Assembly: GCA_016647705.1 (NCBI GenBank)
Contig: CM028334.1
Coordinates: forward strand, 8,093,546 to 8,157,545
Direction of reading: 5' to 3'
Source of the DNA: Eucommia ulmoides
Lineage: Eukaryota; Streptophyta; Magnoliopsida; Garryales; Eucommiaceae
DNA length: 64,000 bases
The notes under the pieces were generated by a model. The model was not told the DNA's origin. It saw nothing but the letters and a program-made list of their open reading frames with translations, and did no database searches. The position numbers and the translations under genes are program-made. This document shows positions 12,142 to 22,594 of this stretch, piece by piece. The first letter of the stretch is position 1. Each line of letters begins with the position of its first letter.

Positions 12142-13129
12142 ATGGAAGGAACTAGCATGAAAGTTGGGAAAAACAAGCAAAAGAAAGTAGTTGATGACGA
12201 AAAGTTGGGAAATTATTTTCGTTGGACTAATGAAATGGAAGGTGCTTTAGCAAATGTTCTAAGAGATGAGAGAAGTATGGGAAATAAGGGAGACGGAGGA
12301 TGGAAGACAAGTGCATTCAATTCGGCATCTTCTATACTATCAGCTCAATTTGGACAAAATATTACTACGGATAATATAAAAAATCGAATAAAAATGTGGA
12401 AGAAGTATTATGCGGTAGTGAGTGACATATTGTCTCAAAGTGGATTCAGTTGGAACGATTCAAAGAAAATGCTTGATATTGACAATGAGTCGGCATGGGT
12501 TGAATATGTTAAGGTAATTTTTTATTTTATTTTTATTTATTTAAAGTCTCCCGCAAATTAATTTTTCACATTGCATGAGATATTTTTTTTCCCCCTACTT
12601 GTAGTCTCATAAGGATGCGAAACAATTTCGTTGGAAAGTCATACCTAATTGGGATGACATAGTTGACTTGTGTGCAAAAGACCGAGCTACGGGAGAAGGT
12701 GCTGAAACTGCATTTGATGTAGATGATATCATGTCTATGGAGGATGCAATTGGTGATGACGACCATGTAGAATCTACTAATCACGGAACTAACAGTTCTA
12801 AACGAAAAAATCGTGAAAATTTAGCATCATCTGCTACATCTCCACCAAAGAAAAGAGGAGGAAAGAAGGATAAGACAGACGATGCGATTGCGAGGTTGGC
12901 TGATGCTGTAGAATCTTATTTTAAAATAAAGACCTCAACCCCCTCGACCCCCTCATCGAAGTTTCCGGAAGTTTTTGAAGTTCTTACTGCGATTCCAGGG
13001 CTTGACAAAGAAATCCTTTGCCGTGCATTGAATTTGCTTCAAGAAGATGAGCAGAAGTTTGACACACTTAAAAGACTCCCGGACGAGTACAAAAAAACTT
13101 ACCTCTTAAATTGTTTGCCTAAACAATAG
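12142..13129 (+). CDS. Harbinger MYB/SANT-like DNA-binding protein, intact
   Basis: Two exons, 12142-12513 and 12605-13129, with phase-0 GT/AG splice sites, give an uninterrupted protein of about 298 residues. Residues 27-100 (FRWTNEMEGALANVL...WKTSAFNSASSIL...IKNRIKMWKKYY) match the plant MYB/SANT-like domain found in the second protein of PIF/Harbinger elements. That protein is known to help the transposase enter the nucleus and bind the ends. After the splice come WKVIPNWDDIVDLCAKDRA, an acidic stretch, a basic stretch (PPKKRGGKKDK) that could be a nuclear signal, and a helical C-terminus (LLQEDEQKFDTLKRLP). Intactness suggests relatively recent activity. Confidence 0.9.
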
Positions 13130-13147
13130 ATTTATGGGTTATGTTTA

Positions 13148-13316
13148 ATTGTAGACAACTATGTTTAATTTTGGGGACAATATGTCTAATTGTAGACAAC
13201 TATGTTTAATTTTGGGGACAATATGTCTAATTGTAGACAACTATGTTTAATTTTGGGGACAATATGTCTAATTGTGGACAACTATGTTTAATTTTGAGGA
13301 CTATATTTCTTAACTT
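13148..13316 (+). repeat. 41-bp tandem repeat, about four copies
   Basis: Unit aattgtagacaactatgttt then aattttggggacaatatgtct, near-identical in the first three copies and diverging in the fourth. It lies just after the MYB-like stop codon, in the 3' region of the Harbinger element. A degraded relative continues to about 13400. Confidence 0.9.
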
Positions 13317-13684
13317 GTTTTTAAGTTGTTTTTGGAGACAATGTGTCAATTGTAGATAACTATGTTCAATTTTGTTTTTGTGGACAAATCGTGTGTAATT
13401 TAGATTTGGAAAACCTTTATGTTGAATTTATTATTTTGAATTAATATTAGCATGCTGTTAAATATTTATATAAGCTTAAAAATCGATAAACATGTAAATT
13501 CTGTTTATAAATATTTTATCTATCCAAACAAGGGAATTGCAAATTACACGTTCAAATACTTCATCTCAAACAGCTATCCAAACAAAGGATTTGTGAAATG
13601 AAGGGATTTCAAAATTCAGGATTTTGAAATCCTTTCATTTCACAAATCCCTTGAATTTATCAAATCCCTTACCCAAACGCAACC

Positions 13685-14421
13685 TAAAGCATTTGCAACT
13701 GTGGGGGAGAACGAAGTCAAGAATTTTCTTTGGAAGAATATCATATATCGTTTTGGTATTCTTGCAATACTCATTTCTGATAACAAAACGCCCTTCACCA
13801 GCGGAAATGTTGGATAGATATACAATGAACTAAAGATCTAATATTGCACATCTATCCCGGCGTACCCGCAAGCCAATAGATAAGTTGAGATGATAAACCA
13901 TTCTATCATAGAGGCACTCAAGAAGCGATTGGATGATGCTAAAGGAAAATGAGTAGAAGAACTCCTAAGAGTGTTGTGGGCTCACTGAACAACTCTAACA
14001 TCCACCACAAGGAAGACGCCTATGGAATTAAAGTAGTTGTTCTAATGGAAATAAGATTGTCGTCTAGATGATATGACATAACTAATTTGGTGGAGAATAA
14101 ATAATTCATATGAGAAGAAATGGATCAGTTGGAAGAAAGACGTGACAAGGCGTTGATGAGGATGGCAGCTTACAAGTCAAGAATGACACGAATGTTCAAC
14201 CATGCAGCCTTTCAACGACACTTCGCCATAGGAGACTTAGTACATTAAGAGTAATGTCTCATCGCCCAAAAGCTCGCTTGGGAAAGCTAGCACCAAATTG
14301 GGAAGACCCTTACTGAGTAACCAAGGTGAACAGACCAGGAACCTATTGGCTAGAAGATCTCGATGGTGTGCCGATCCTTAGACCCTAGAACATTTTGCAT
14401 CTACGCAAGTATTTCACATGA
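13685..14421 (+). pseudogene. Integrase C-terminal part of copy A (broken)
   Basis: Continues the integrase frame broken by the Harbinger insertion; 9529-9545 (KWVKAK) is the piece on the other side. Seen: AFATVGENEVKNFLWKNIIY, FGIPAILISDNKTPFTSG with the second catalytic Asp kept, a degenerate IPAYPQANR..VEMINHSI around the Glu site, and the C-terminal SLGKLAPNWEDPY.VTKVNRPGTYWLEDLDG. The first catalytic Asp and the zinc-binding part are lost to the deletion. Many stops. An intact enzyme would insert the element cDNA. Confidence 0.85.
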
Positions 14422-14636
14422 ATTTATGCTCATTTTCTAATTTTTGTATTTCATTGAATGTTTTGAAGTTATTTTATCTCTTTTCGAGATACACTTTTTA
14501 AAGAAAGTAAATAAATTTTCTCTGCATCGATTTTGCAACGTTTATTATTGCAACGCTATGCTTCTGTTCATGCCTACAACATTTAGTGAATGGGAACTAA
14601 GTGTGAAACATTTGACATTAAAGACAAAAAAAAACT

Positions 14637-15180
14637 GAGCTCCTCAACTCAGAACCAACTGAGCTTTTTAGCTCAGCACTCAACTGAGCAACTCAGCTTA
14701 GCACCAACTCAGCACCTCAGCTCAGCGAACAACTGAGCGTTTCAACTCAGCCCAAAATTAGCACCTCAACTCAGTGAAACAATTGAGTGTCTTAGCTTAG
14801 CCCAAACTGAGCACCTCAACTTTGCAATCAACAGAGTAACTCGGCTCAATACTGAGTAGAGCAGATAAATTTACCCACTAAAACTGAGATCCTCAACACA
14901 ACGTCAACTAAGCTCCTCAACTCAGCCCAAACTGAGCACCTTAGCTCATTAATCAACTGAGCAACTCAGCTCAGCATTGAGTAGAGTTGATCTATTTACT
15001 CAATCACAATTGAGCAAAGTTGGTCAATTTACTCAGTAAAACTGAGCACCTCAACTCAGCATTCAACTGAGCAACTTAGTTCAGCATTGAGCATAGCTAA
15101 TCTGTCTTACTCAATCATAATTGAGCAGAGCAACTCAGTTTTACTTATTAAAATTGAGCACTTCAGCTCAGCGTGATCAA
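14637..15180 (+). repeat. ACTGAGC tandem-repeat spacer of copy A
   Basis: Dozens of variants of gcacctcaactcagc and aactgagcaactcagc in irregular 20-75 bp units, between the end of pol and the antisense ORFs. The same motif, better ordered, occupies the same place in copy B (51331-52015). Short tandem repeats in the 3' untranslated region are known in Tat-lineage elements and can seed satellites. Confidence 0.85.
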
Positions 15181-15873
15181 ATCAGAACGACTTGATTGCA
15201 TAATGCTCAAATAAAGGAGGGAAACATAGCTCGCATGATGATAATAGAACAGATTAGCCCAGAATTGGACAATACTGCTCATATCTGAGCAGTGAAAAAT
15301 CTGTTCACCATTTCCAAACTTCTAGTCTTGTAAACTAAGGAAAGTTAGTGTTGGTTTAAGAATCAACGTAAACTCATTCAAATCTCCATGCGTTTCTTGT
15401 TGTCAACACTCTTAACTTGTTTAAGATACGAAATCCAGAAAATTTATTTAAGTGATGAGTTCAAGACTGGATAATATCTAGAGAGAATGTTGATTTTATG
15501 ATGGTATATTTGATTACCTATATGTTATGTTGTTGATTATTATGATTAAGTGTTTTACTGACTACCTAAAGTCTAAAGATTAATTCATAACTAGTTTAGA
15601 TTTCTAATCACGTTATGAAAAAGGGAAGGCAGGAGAGAAACACAAACGCAAACAGTCAACAACGCAGTAACACAAGACAAGACACGATCAAGAACCCCCA
15701 TATTTTTATATTATCATCAAAAGAAGAAATAGGGGTACATGGCTACAAAAAAAAAAAAAAAAAAAAAAAAAAGATCAAGAACAAAAAAGACTATTCTTTC
15801 CAAAAAAAAAAAAAAATAGAAGAAGAAGAAGAGATAAGTTTTTTCTTCATTACAACCGGTGCTGAGGGTGGTT

Positions 15874-16346
15874 TTATTCCAACCCAAGAGAAGCAAGCGA
15901 ACCCAGATCATCAGAATCTGAGTTGGAGAAGTAGAAGACATGCTCCTTGTATTTATTGAGCTTGTTGATCAGATCTCGTATCTTGGTCTTCTTTGCTTCA
16001 TTCTTCTCCAGGAGCTTGTCCCGCTTCGCCTTAACGGTGTTTGTGAAGAGCTTGTGGTAGTGGAAATCAACAGTCAAATCATGTTTGCTCCTTTCAGACT
16101 TCCTTAGATCATCTTTGAGTTCATGAAGGTGGGAGATTGCTTGAAAGTGTGTCGCTTCCATGGCAGAGAAAACAATGGTGGTTTCCTCTAAGGCACGGAG
16201 ATGAGGATGATCTTCTCTAGCAATCTTGGCCTTTGTCATTAGGGTATGTAATGCTTCCCCAGTTCTATCTCTTTTTGCCTCTCAAACTGGATTACCTCAA
16301 AAGAGGAAGTGGTTGGCCATGATTCGGAAATAGTTGGCAACGCCAT
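15874..16346 (-). pseudogene. Short antisense ORF (aORF2) of copy A
   Basis: Read against the direction of the element. Starts at ATG 16344-16346 (MALPTISESWPTTSSF), shifts frame once after KEIELG (one base missing compared with copy B), then runs open for 121 codons to the stop at 15874. A helical, charged middle (LHELKDDLRKSERSKHDLTV) and KRDKLLEKNEAKKTKIRDL look like coiled coil, and the C-terminus FYFSNSDSDDLG is nearly the same in copy B. No known domain is recognised. Conservation of start, helices and C-terminus in two divergent copies argues for a real protein. Function unknown. Confidence 0.6.
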
Positions 16347-16630
16347 AACCATAGAGAGATAAAAAAATAAAAAAAAATAAAGAAGAAAGAACTCAAGAAT
16401 GCAAGAAGGAGCTCAAGTGTCTGGATTATGACGAAACAATTAACGTTTGGTTTGGTTTTAAATAGCCAAATAATCGAAGAGAGAGAATAAACTAAAATGT
16501 CAAAAAATATGCATTAAATGTGCAAGTGACGTGTGCAGACAGAAGACGTACCACAATTATCATAGTATATTTTCAAGTTTAAAACGATGGCTACTGTTTT
16601 AAAACAGATCATGATGATAAAAAGTTATCA

Positions 16631-19161
16631 TTACCAAAAATTTATTACAGACGTAAAAAAAAATAAAAAATTGAAAAGACAGGAGGACAGTTCAGAGAAT
16701 GGAGCTTTGATCGGTGACGTTTGGCTAGTCAACGTCAGTGTGGCAACAGTGTCAACTGGCAAAGTTTGAGCCAGGGCTTGGGCTGGGCTTACAACAAGCT
16801 GATAAAACAGAATTGGAGTTGAGCTATGTGCAGAAACATCGGCAACTGGTGCGAACACAATCTCATTCTCTTCAGTGATTTTTTTCCTTCTCATCAACTG
16901 CGTTTTCTTCTTCTGGCTCATCTTTTAGCTTGATTATCAAGAAAGAAAGATCCATATCAGAATGTTCCTTTGACACTCTCCGTTAACAAAAGGTGAAGCC
17001 CACCTTCTAGAGCTTTTTCGATTTGCTCTTGAATTTAGCCCAAAGGTCTTTAATCTCCTGCTCAGACTCTTTCATCTTGGTTGCCAGCTCGGTCGTTAGC
17101 CTCTCCACCTCCTATGCTTGATCAACAGACTTCAGCTTCTCTTAGTCTAGCTCAACCATCAAACGGTCTCTCTTAGTCTGCAATAGCCGGATGGCATTTT
17201 CTTTTCCTTGAAGTGTGTCATCTTTGACCTGTAGGATAACATCCTTAGCCTTGAGATCAACATCCTATTGATCGATTATCAAGCGAGCTAAGCTGATCTC
17301 TTAGTCAAAGTACGAACATCGTCTCTCAAGGACAAGCTATCTCTTCTCAAAGCAGTATTCTCTGATTGGAGTTTGTTGTTCTCTGAGCAATAAAGCTCGT
17401 TACTTTTCTGCAAAGTCTCCCTCTGCTCGTTGGCAAAGCGCAACTCCATCTCAAATCTCCCCTGAGAAGATCTTGCCAGTGCTAGATCTGTCTCCAAGCT
17501 AAGATTCTACTCCTCTAAGACGCAATTCTTCTCTTTTAGTTTCCTGAACTCAGTTAGCTGATGCATGAGTTTGATATCCAACTCATTTATATCATGAGCA
17601 CAACTAACCATAGCAGAAGACGTGTAGATACACTACAACAAAAAGACAAGCAGTAAGAAAATAATAAATATCTTGGAGGAATAGAAAACTTGTTAAAAAT
17701 TATGGAGATTACCTGAATAAGTGCACAAATCATTATCCTGAACAGCTTAGACTTATTACGGCCTTAAGTCCTCTCTTTGCCCTTGTCCCAAGATATTTCG
17801 TACAAAAATTTGACAGCATTAATTAGATCTCATATTTTCCGCTTGGACATACCTCGACTACTTGATGCCTCATGGCTGGAAGCTGACGCATGAGGAGGTT
17901 GACGATTGACTGATGAAGGCTTTGCAACAGCATGATCAACAAACGTTCTTGCAATAGTCATTGACACACTGACTTCTGCTGGGGCTGGTGTTGGTGTTGT
18001 GATTGTTGGGACAATCATTGAGATCACCCTGCGCCTATGAATGCTCAAAGGCTGGGAGTCTTCTTTAGATTCGGCGAATTCTGGAACAACAGGCTGAGGG
18101 TTGGCAGCAAGTTGAATATCGGACTGAACTGACTTCCTGACAGCTAATGCAATAGATAGCCTGAGTTCCCGATAAGCTGCTGGTGTTACAGCAGCAACGG
18201 TAGGCTGAGATGATGACTGTCCGGTCGATATGGAAGATTTTTTCGTGAGTTTTTTTTTTTCTACCAATTTGCAACTCAACCAGTTTGTTGAATTGAGATG
18301 GATCCATTTCTAGTCTGATAAATGGACAATGAGTCAAGACTTTGTAATAACGCTTGACTAGAATTAGCAAACTTCTTAACTCTTCTTCGGTTATGGCTGT
18401 AAGGCTAAGACTTTTTCAAGTTTTCTCACCTGTACCAGAGACCCTAGAAAATACATCAAAACCACTTTAATGGAATTCCAAAGAGATCAAATTGTTAAAG
18501 GAACAACAAATAAAATTATTTAGGGTGTTGAAACGCCTCGGCATAACTAAGGGCAGCCCCACTTCTTCAGGAGAGAACTTTCAGTCACCCGAAAAGAAGA
18601 GGTACCACTATTGCCAGTCTCTCATCTTAACTGGAAGGTCGGTAAGAAAAGAAAATTTCTTGGGAAAAGAGTAGTAATATCTCCCAAGATTGGTAAGGAA
18701 ATTAAGGTATCCTATACTCCTAATTGTGTCTACAAATAGAGATGTTTCGTTTGCTCGTGCAAGGGCAATGGCACCCATGATTTGGTGAAAACCATTTGAG
18801 GTTAACTAGGTATGGGTGATTTTTAATTTTTGAAAAAGATTGCAAAGAAGGGGAGGGGGGGGGGGGTAAAGGAAAGTGTGAGTCCATTCTCAAACATCCA
18901 CAAAAAGAGGCATACTTCATCCTCTGTGGCATCGTAGGGACGTTTGTTCTCAGACGGAACCCTAAGCGACACAAATAAATGAATACTGTATTATTCCCTA
19001 AATAGTCCAATCCATTCCTGTGGAACCTTGCTCGCCTTATGATTACCCTAGTTTTCTGGGGGATTAGAAGGTTGAGCAACCTTAACCGTTGTCATTCGCT
19101 CCGTAAAGGGATTCGACGACGAACCAACTTCGGCAGGACTATTCGATTGACTCAACGACAT
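16631..19161 (-). pseudogene. Long antisense ORF (aORF1) of copy A, broken
   Basis: Starts at 19161 (MSLSQSNSPAEVGSSSNP), matching copy B. A domain follows with PQEWIGLFREYYSIHLFVSL, RVPSENKRPYDATEDEVCLF and FSPNHGCHCP, resembling the plant 'putative gypsy type transposon' domain seen in proteins captured by Tat-type elements. Then come a Ser/Pro-rich linker (18279-17830), a long coiled coil (17497-17288, LQKSNELYCSENNKLQSENT), and the acidic end DLSFLIIKLKDEPEEEN (about 16960-16910). It is interrupted by stops, frameshifts and at least one intron-like gap (17711-17630). Read as a spliced gene that has decayed. Confidence 0.65.
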
Positions 19162-19299
19162 CTTAGGACTGTACAAGCAACAATCAAAATAGAGAATGCA
19201 AAGAAAAAACACTGCAACTAAAGGATTTGGGGAAGGTGAGAACTTATACAAAATAGAAGTGATCTTTTGTATCTTTTCTCTAGAATCGTCACGAAAGTC

Positions 19300-19310
19300 A
19301 GGAGGGCAAA
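19300..19310 (+). other. Polypurine tract of copy A
   Basis: aggagggcaaa sits directly before the 3' LTR start TGATATGG, the place where plus-strand DNA synthesis is primed in LTR retrotransposons. Confidence 0.65.
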
Positions 19311-19967
19311 TGATATGGGAAAACTTTCGCTCATAATTGACATAGACGAGGAGCCTTAACGGGTCGAAACATGCCAATAATTCGATCCGAAACGAATAGA
19401 CCCAATATGCTTTCTGGGCCAAGAATAATAAGCCCATTTGGGTAAGGACTACGACAGTCCACCACTCCAGTTAAACAAGCCTCATAACGAGGCCCATTAG
19501 TGGGCAGATCAAAGCCCATGGTGTCCAGGTCAAAAGAATGAACAGGTTAGCCCATCGTGACCGTCTCCCCTACACCCAAAAAGTATTATAACCGGTTAAC
19601 TTTAATGGCCCAAGGTAAATGGGGTACGTTACAGAAGATCTCTCCCATGATATGAGGAGAAAATCATGATTATCTTCCAGGTCATTAGGAGTGTATCATG
19701 TAATGGGTGACCTCTCTAATGAAACGGCAGAGAACCACCAAGCATATATAAAGGAAATGTATCACTGTTTATTACTTACGACACAATATGTGTATTATCT
19801 TTCCCTATTACCAGATTAACTTATTCTTACGCCGAAGGTTCTTTGACTGACAATATGTGTATTATCTTTCCCTATTACCAGATTAACTTATTCTCTGTGG
19901 AGAAGGATGGAGAGGTTTTTAGCACGTGCAAAACTGCTACACGTGCTGAGAATTTCAGACAACATTA
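19311..19967 (+). repeat. 3' LTR of copy A
   Basis: Matches the 5' LTR from TGATATGGGAAAACTT onward. A TATA box (atatataaagg) is near 19744. It carries its own small tandem duplication: caatatgtgtattatctttc and the following 24 bp occur at 19784-19827 and again at 19851-19894, replacing sequence that is present in the 5' LTR. Confidence 0.85.
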
Positions 19968-20166
19968 CTTATGCCCTTAATGTTTTCCCATTTTTTATTT
20001 TAGACCCTTAATTTTAATATAAGGATAATTTGGTTTGAACTCTAGCGGAAGAGAATAAGATTAATTTAAGCAAAACAATATATGTCTATTATTATATGCA
20101 TAACTTTAATTATGTGTTTTAAATTTATAATACAAAATTAAAACTAAACACCAACGTGTTAGATTC

Positions 20167-20193
20167 GTGCCTTTAGGCACAAGGTATCGCTAG
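20167..20193 (+). other. 3' terminus of Helitron 2
   Basis: Hairpin gtgcc-ttta-ggcac (20167-20180), 9 bases, then CTAG (20190-20193) and T. Same architecture and loop class as the ends at 4647-4677 and, on the other strand, 31618-31646. Confidence 0.75.
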
Positions 20194-20292
20194 TCTTATA
20201 CGAAGTAAGGTTTCTTTTACTATTCAATTGCATATGTAAAATTACATATTTCTCCTCAAATATTTTGAAAATTAAAGGTAAATTTTCCCCCT

Positions 20293-20342
<50 letters not shown>

Positions 20343-20463
20343 GTATGTGTGTGACTATTAACTTATTATTTATAACTATCAAAGCCAAAGTTGTTTTTTT
20401 ATTTTTTATTTTAAAATTTATCATTCATGTTGATGTAGGGGATTTTGGTCAACGTCCACGCTG
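20194..20463. other. AT-rich spacer with a TA microsatellite
   Basis: No gene is seen. It contains an uninterrupted (TA)n run at about 20299-20338, followed by tgtatgtgtgtg. Confidence 0.8.
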
Positions 20464-21007
20464 CACTACAACAAAAATTGCCTATTAGGGTACTTTTTTT
20501 TGGGACACTACAGCTAATGTGCCCTATAAAGTTATTTTTCGAGGTACAAAATTGAAAATGTCGCCTAAAATTCAACTTGATGTTTTTAATAATTCTATTT
20601 TTATTATTTTAGCTAAACTTAATATAAAATCAAATATTTACACGACAAAAAGTACTGCCCTAATAGAATTAAATTAGTATTAATAAAAAAGAAATATTTA
20701 AACATAAGATATAAGGACTAAAAATAGTGTCCTCTTACCTCTGCTTGGTAAATAGGTCTAATCAATATGCGTGGTGGACGTTGATTAGTCAAATGGTCTC
20801 CTCGATATCCCTTATCTGTCATGTGTGAGGCCGTGAGTGGTCCTCGATGGGTGATAAAAATACCCTTCATAGTTGTCCCCTCCTTCCAAGCACCGAGATA
20901 CGAGGTGCTGGGGAATAGTGGTGGTTGTGGTCGGAGTCAGTCTTGGTCCAAGCATTGGGCTAAAGCTGTAAGTTTAATTTAGTTATGCAATTAATTAAAT
21001 TGAACAC
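20464..21007 (+). mobile_element. CACTA-type transposon end (fragment)
   Basis: CACTACAACAAAAATTGCC at 20464 is the usual terminal sequence of plant CACTA (En/Spm) elements. No matching right end (…TTTTTGTTGTAGTG) or TSD partner was found, and the Athila-like LTR begins at 21008, so this is a fragment. The stretch 20810-20880 (gtgtgaggccgtgagtggtc ... aaaatacccttcat) resembles 37395-37445, suggesting that both come from one dispersed family. No coding sequence. Confidence 0.5.
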
Positions 21008-22588
21008 TGATAGGTGTGATCTACCTATATATTTTCAAACCAGTTTTGTTAGTTTTAAAGTATTTTTTATACTTATTTTATTATGTTTTAATTAGTTTTT
21101 ATACTTTTTTGTATAAATCAGGTGTGTGGGGGCAAAAAGATGAGAAGCTGGAGCAAAAACGATGAGATCGAACCAAGAACGGTCGAAGAACGGTAGAAAA
21201 ATGAGCAAGGCGGCAATATTTTGAAAGAAGCCCACCGCCGCGGTGTGCAGACCTTCACCGCGGCAGTGAAAATACAGAGAATGACTTATCCTTGCCGAAC
21301 ATCCACCGCCGTGGTGTGAGACCATTGCCGCGGAGCTGGAGATACAGGATATCAACCTAATCCACCGCTGAGGCGATCAGCCAACCGACCTACTCATTGC
21401 CGCGGCGATGACCTCTGCACAGATTTAGATATTTTTTTAGATATTTTCCCTATAAATACCCTCTCATCTCCTCTTCCTCTCTCCGGCCATTTGATCCCCT
21501 TAGAATATATCTAAGGGTAGGTAGAGAAGTTTTAGAGGGGGAGCTTACATCCCGAGGAGGAGGAAGACGGTGGAGCGATCGTTGAACGGTTCTTAGCGGC
21601 TAAACTTCAGACAAGGCTAAGTTCTTCGATTTCTTCCCTTATTTATTTAACTTAAGATTTTGTGAGCATGTTTAGCTCAATCTTATTTGTAAATGCGGTT
21701 ATGGCCGTTAGTTAAACGTGAGTTGTATAGGGATTAACAATATATTTATAAATATGTGTTTCGAATGATTTCAGTGTTGCGTTTATGTTTGTTCTTCGTT
21801 GTTTGATTGTGTTTATCGTATTGTTATGTTTATCATGCTTAGAATGATATTCGGAGAATACGGGATTTAACACTTGGGAGAGGTAACTCCGGATTCGGAC
21901 TAAAATAAACATAATGCCAATTGATGACATTAGGGCAAGACTCAGGTGACCTAGGATCATTAAAACGTTAAGGGGGACTTCTTCATTGACTCGAAGTCAT
22001 GTATTCTCCCGTCTTACACTCAGGAGAGGTGGCGGTGGAGTTTTAGAACTGAGATTGTCGATGAGGTAAACACAACGCGATAATCCAATAACTCTGTCGG
22101 GAGTTGGATTGTGTGTAATTAATGACTTTGGGGTGAGACTCACGTGACCTAGAGTCGTTAAGACTTTGAGGGGGACTTCTTCGTTGATACGAAGTCGCGT
22201 ATTCCCTCGTCGTACACTTGGGAGAGGTGGTATGAGAGTTTACGAACTGAGATTATCAAATAGGTCGAACACCGTAAATGTAAGTCAATCGAGATTGAAC
22301 ACGTATTTGTAAACCGAGTTAATCGCTAGACAATTATTTCCCCTAAAACATCTCATTATATTAGTATAGATAAATTAGCTTATATTAGTATTAGTATTAA
22401 TTAATTAAATACATTTTTTATCACCTAGATAAAGTTAGGTCATGATAAACACGGTAATCGATAATAATGAACACCAATTCCTGTGGATACGATACTCGAT
22501 CTTAAACGATTACACTATACTAAAATTTTGACCAAGTACACTTGCAAGTAGTTAATACGCGAGCACGTAACAAACTTTTCACCGTACA
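21008..22588 (+). repeat. LTR of Athila-like element, with internal duplication
   Basis: Starts TGATAGGTGTGATCTACC and ends CCGTACA before the PBS; homologous to the solo LTR at 57291-58663. TATA box ccctataaatacc near 21447. It holds a direct duplication of about 200 bp (21919-22068 and 22121-22272, both with agggggacttcttc, gaagtc and cacttgggagaggt-type phrases). The solo LTR has a single copy, and the length difference (1581 against 1373 bp) fits one repeat unit. Confidence 0.8.
21225..21412 (+). repeat. GC-rich CCRCCGCCGCGGTG blocks in the LTR
   Basis: Three to four near-palindromic GC blocks (ccaccgccgcggtg, tcaccgcggcag, ccaccgccgtggtg, cattgccgcgg) about 30-50 bp apart, just upstream of the TATA box. 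Equivalent blocks occur at 57495-57665 in the solo LTR. Their position fits an upstream promoter or methylation-sensitive control region; that role is inferred. Confidence 0.7.
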
Positions 22589-22594
22589 AGTTTT

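Larger units (their letters stand above)
9546..13684 (+). mobile_element. PIF/Harbinger DNA transposon, nearly intact
   Basis: Terminal inverted repeats: GGTTGTGTTTGGATGAAGG at the left and, reading inward from the right, GGTTGCGTTTGGGTAAGGG. The 3-bp target duplication TAA flanks it at 9543-9545 and 13685-13687, as known for PIF/Harbinger. Removing the element rejoins integrase codons (KWVKA-K-AFATVGENE) in frame. It encodes both usual proteins in the same direction, a DDE transposase (10547-11943) and a MYB/SANT-like protein (12142-13129). It also holds GC-rich and AT-rich tandem repeats near its ends. Coding quality is much better than that of the host element, so insertion was later. Confidence 0.93.
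4913..19967 (+). mobile_element. Tat-like Ty3/gypsy LTR retrotransposon, copy A (defective)
   Basis: Order: 5' LTR (4913-5567), PBS, gag, protease, [Ogre-like LTR at a deletion], integrase broken by a Harbinger element, tandem-repeat spacer, two antisense ORFs, purine tract, 3' LTR (19311-19967). The 5-bp target duplication cttat flanks it at 4908-4912 and 19968-19972. Reverse transcriptase and RNase H are missing. The LTRs have diverged by many substitutions and gag/pol are full of stops, so this is an old dead copy. Copy B at 46775-59640 has the same plan. Extra ORFs after pol are known in the Tat lineage, which supports the placement. Confidence 0.85.
4678..20193 (+). mobile_element. Helitron 2, small, split by nested Tat-like element A
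   Basis: The 5' end begins TCTATTAATAAATCAGGAC at 4678, directly after the CTAG of Helitron 1. It resembles the 5' end of Helitron 3 on the other strand (TCTATATAATAAAATAGGAC). The 3' end at 20167-20193 has hairpin gtgcc-ttta-ggcac followed by CTAG at 20190-20193 and then T. With LTR element A removed (4913-19967 plus one TSD), the Helitron is only about 0.45 kb and codes for nothing. Matching orientation and a retrotransposon with a clean TSD between the two halves make the pairing of ends likely. Confidence 0.6.

Noticed and set aside
13133..13330. CRISPR-like regular repeat
   Set aside because: Units are directly adjacent with no unique spacers; it is a plain 41-bp tandem repeat in a eukaryotic transposon.
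15615..15959. 114-codon plus-strand ORF with long Lys runs
   Set aside because: Driven by poly(A) tracts; lies opposite the conserved antisense ORF 2.
17631..17650. CACTACAACAAAAAG, looks like a CACTA transposon end
   Set aside because: The aligned place in copy B (attattgtagtgtatgc) shows it to be ordinary intron-acceptor sequence of the antisense gene.
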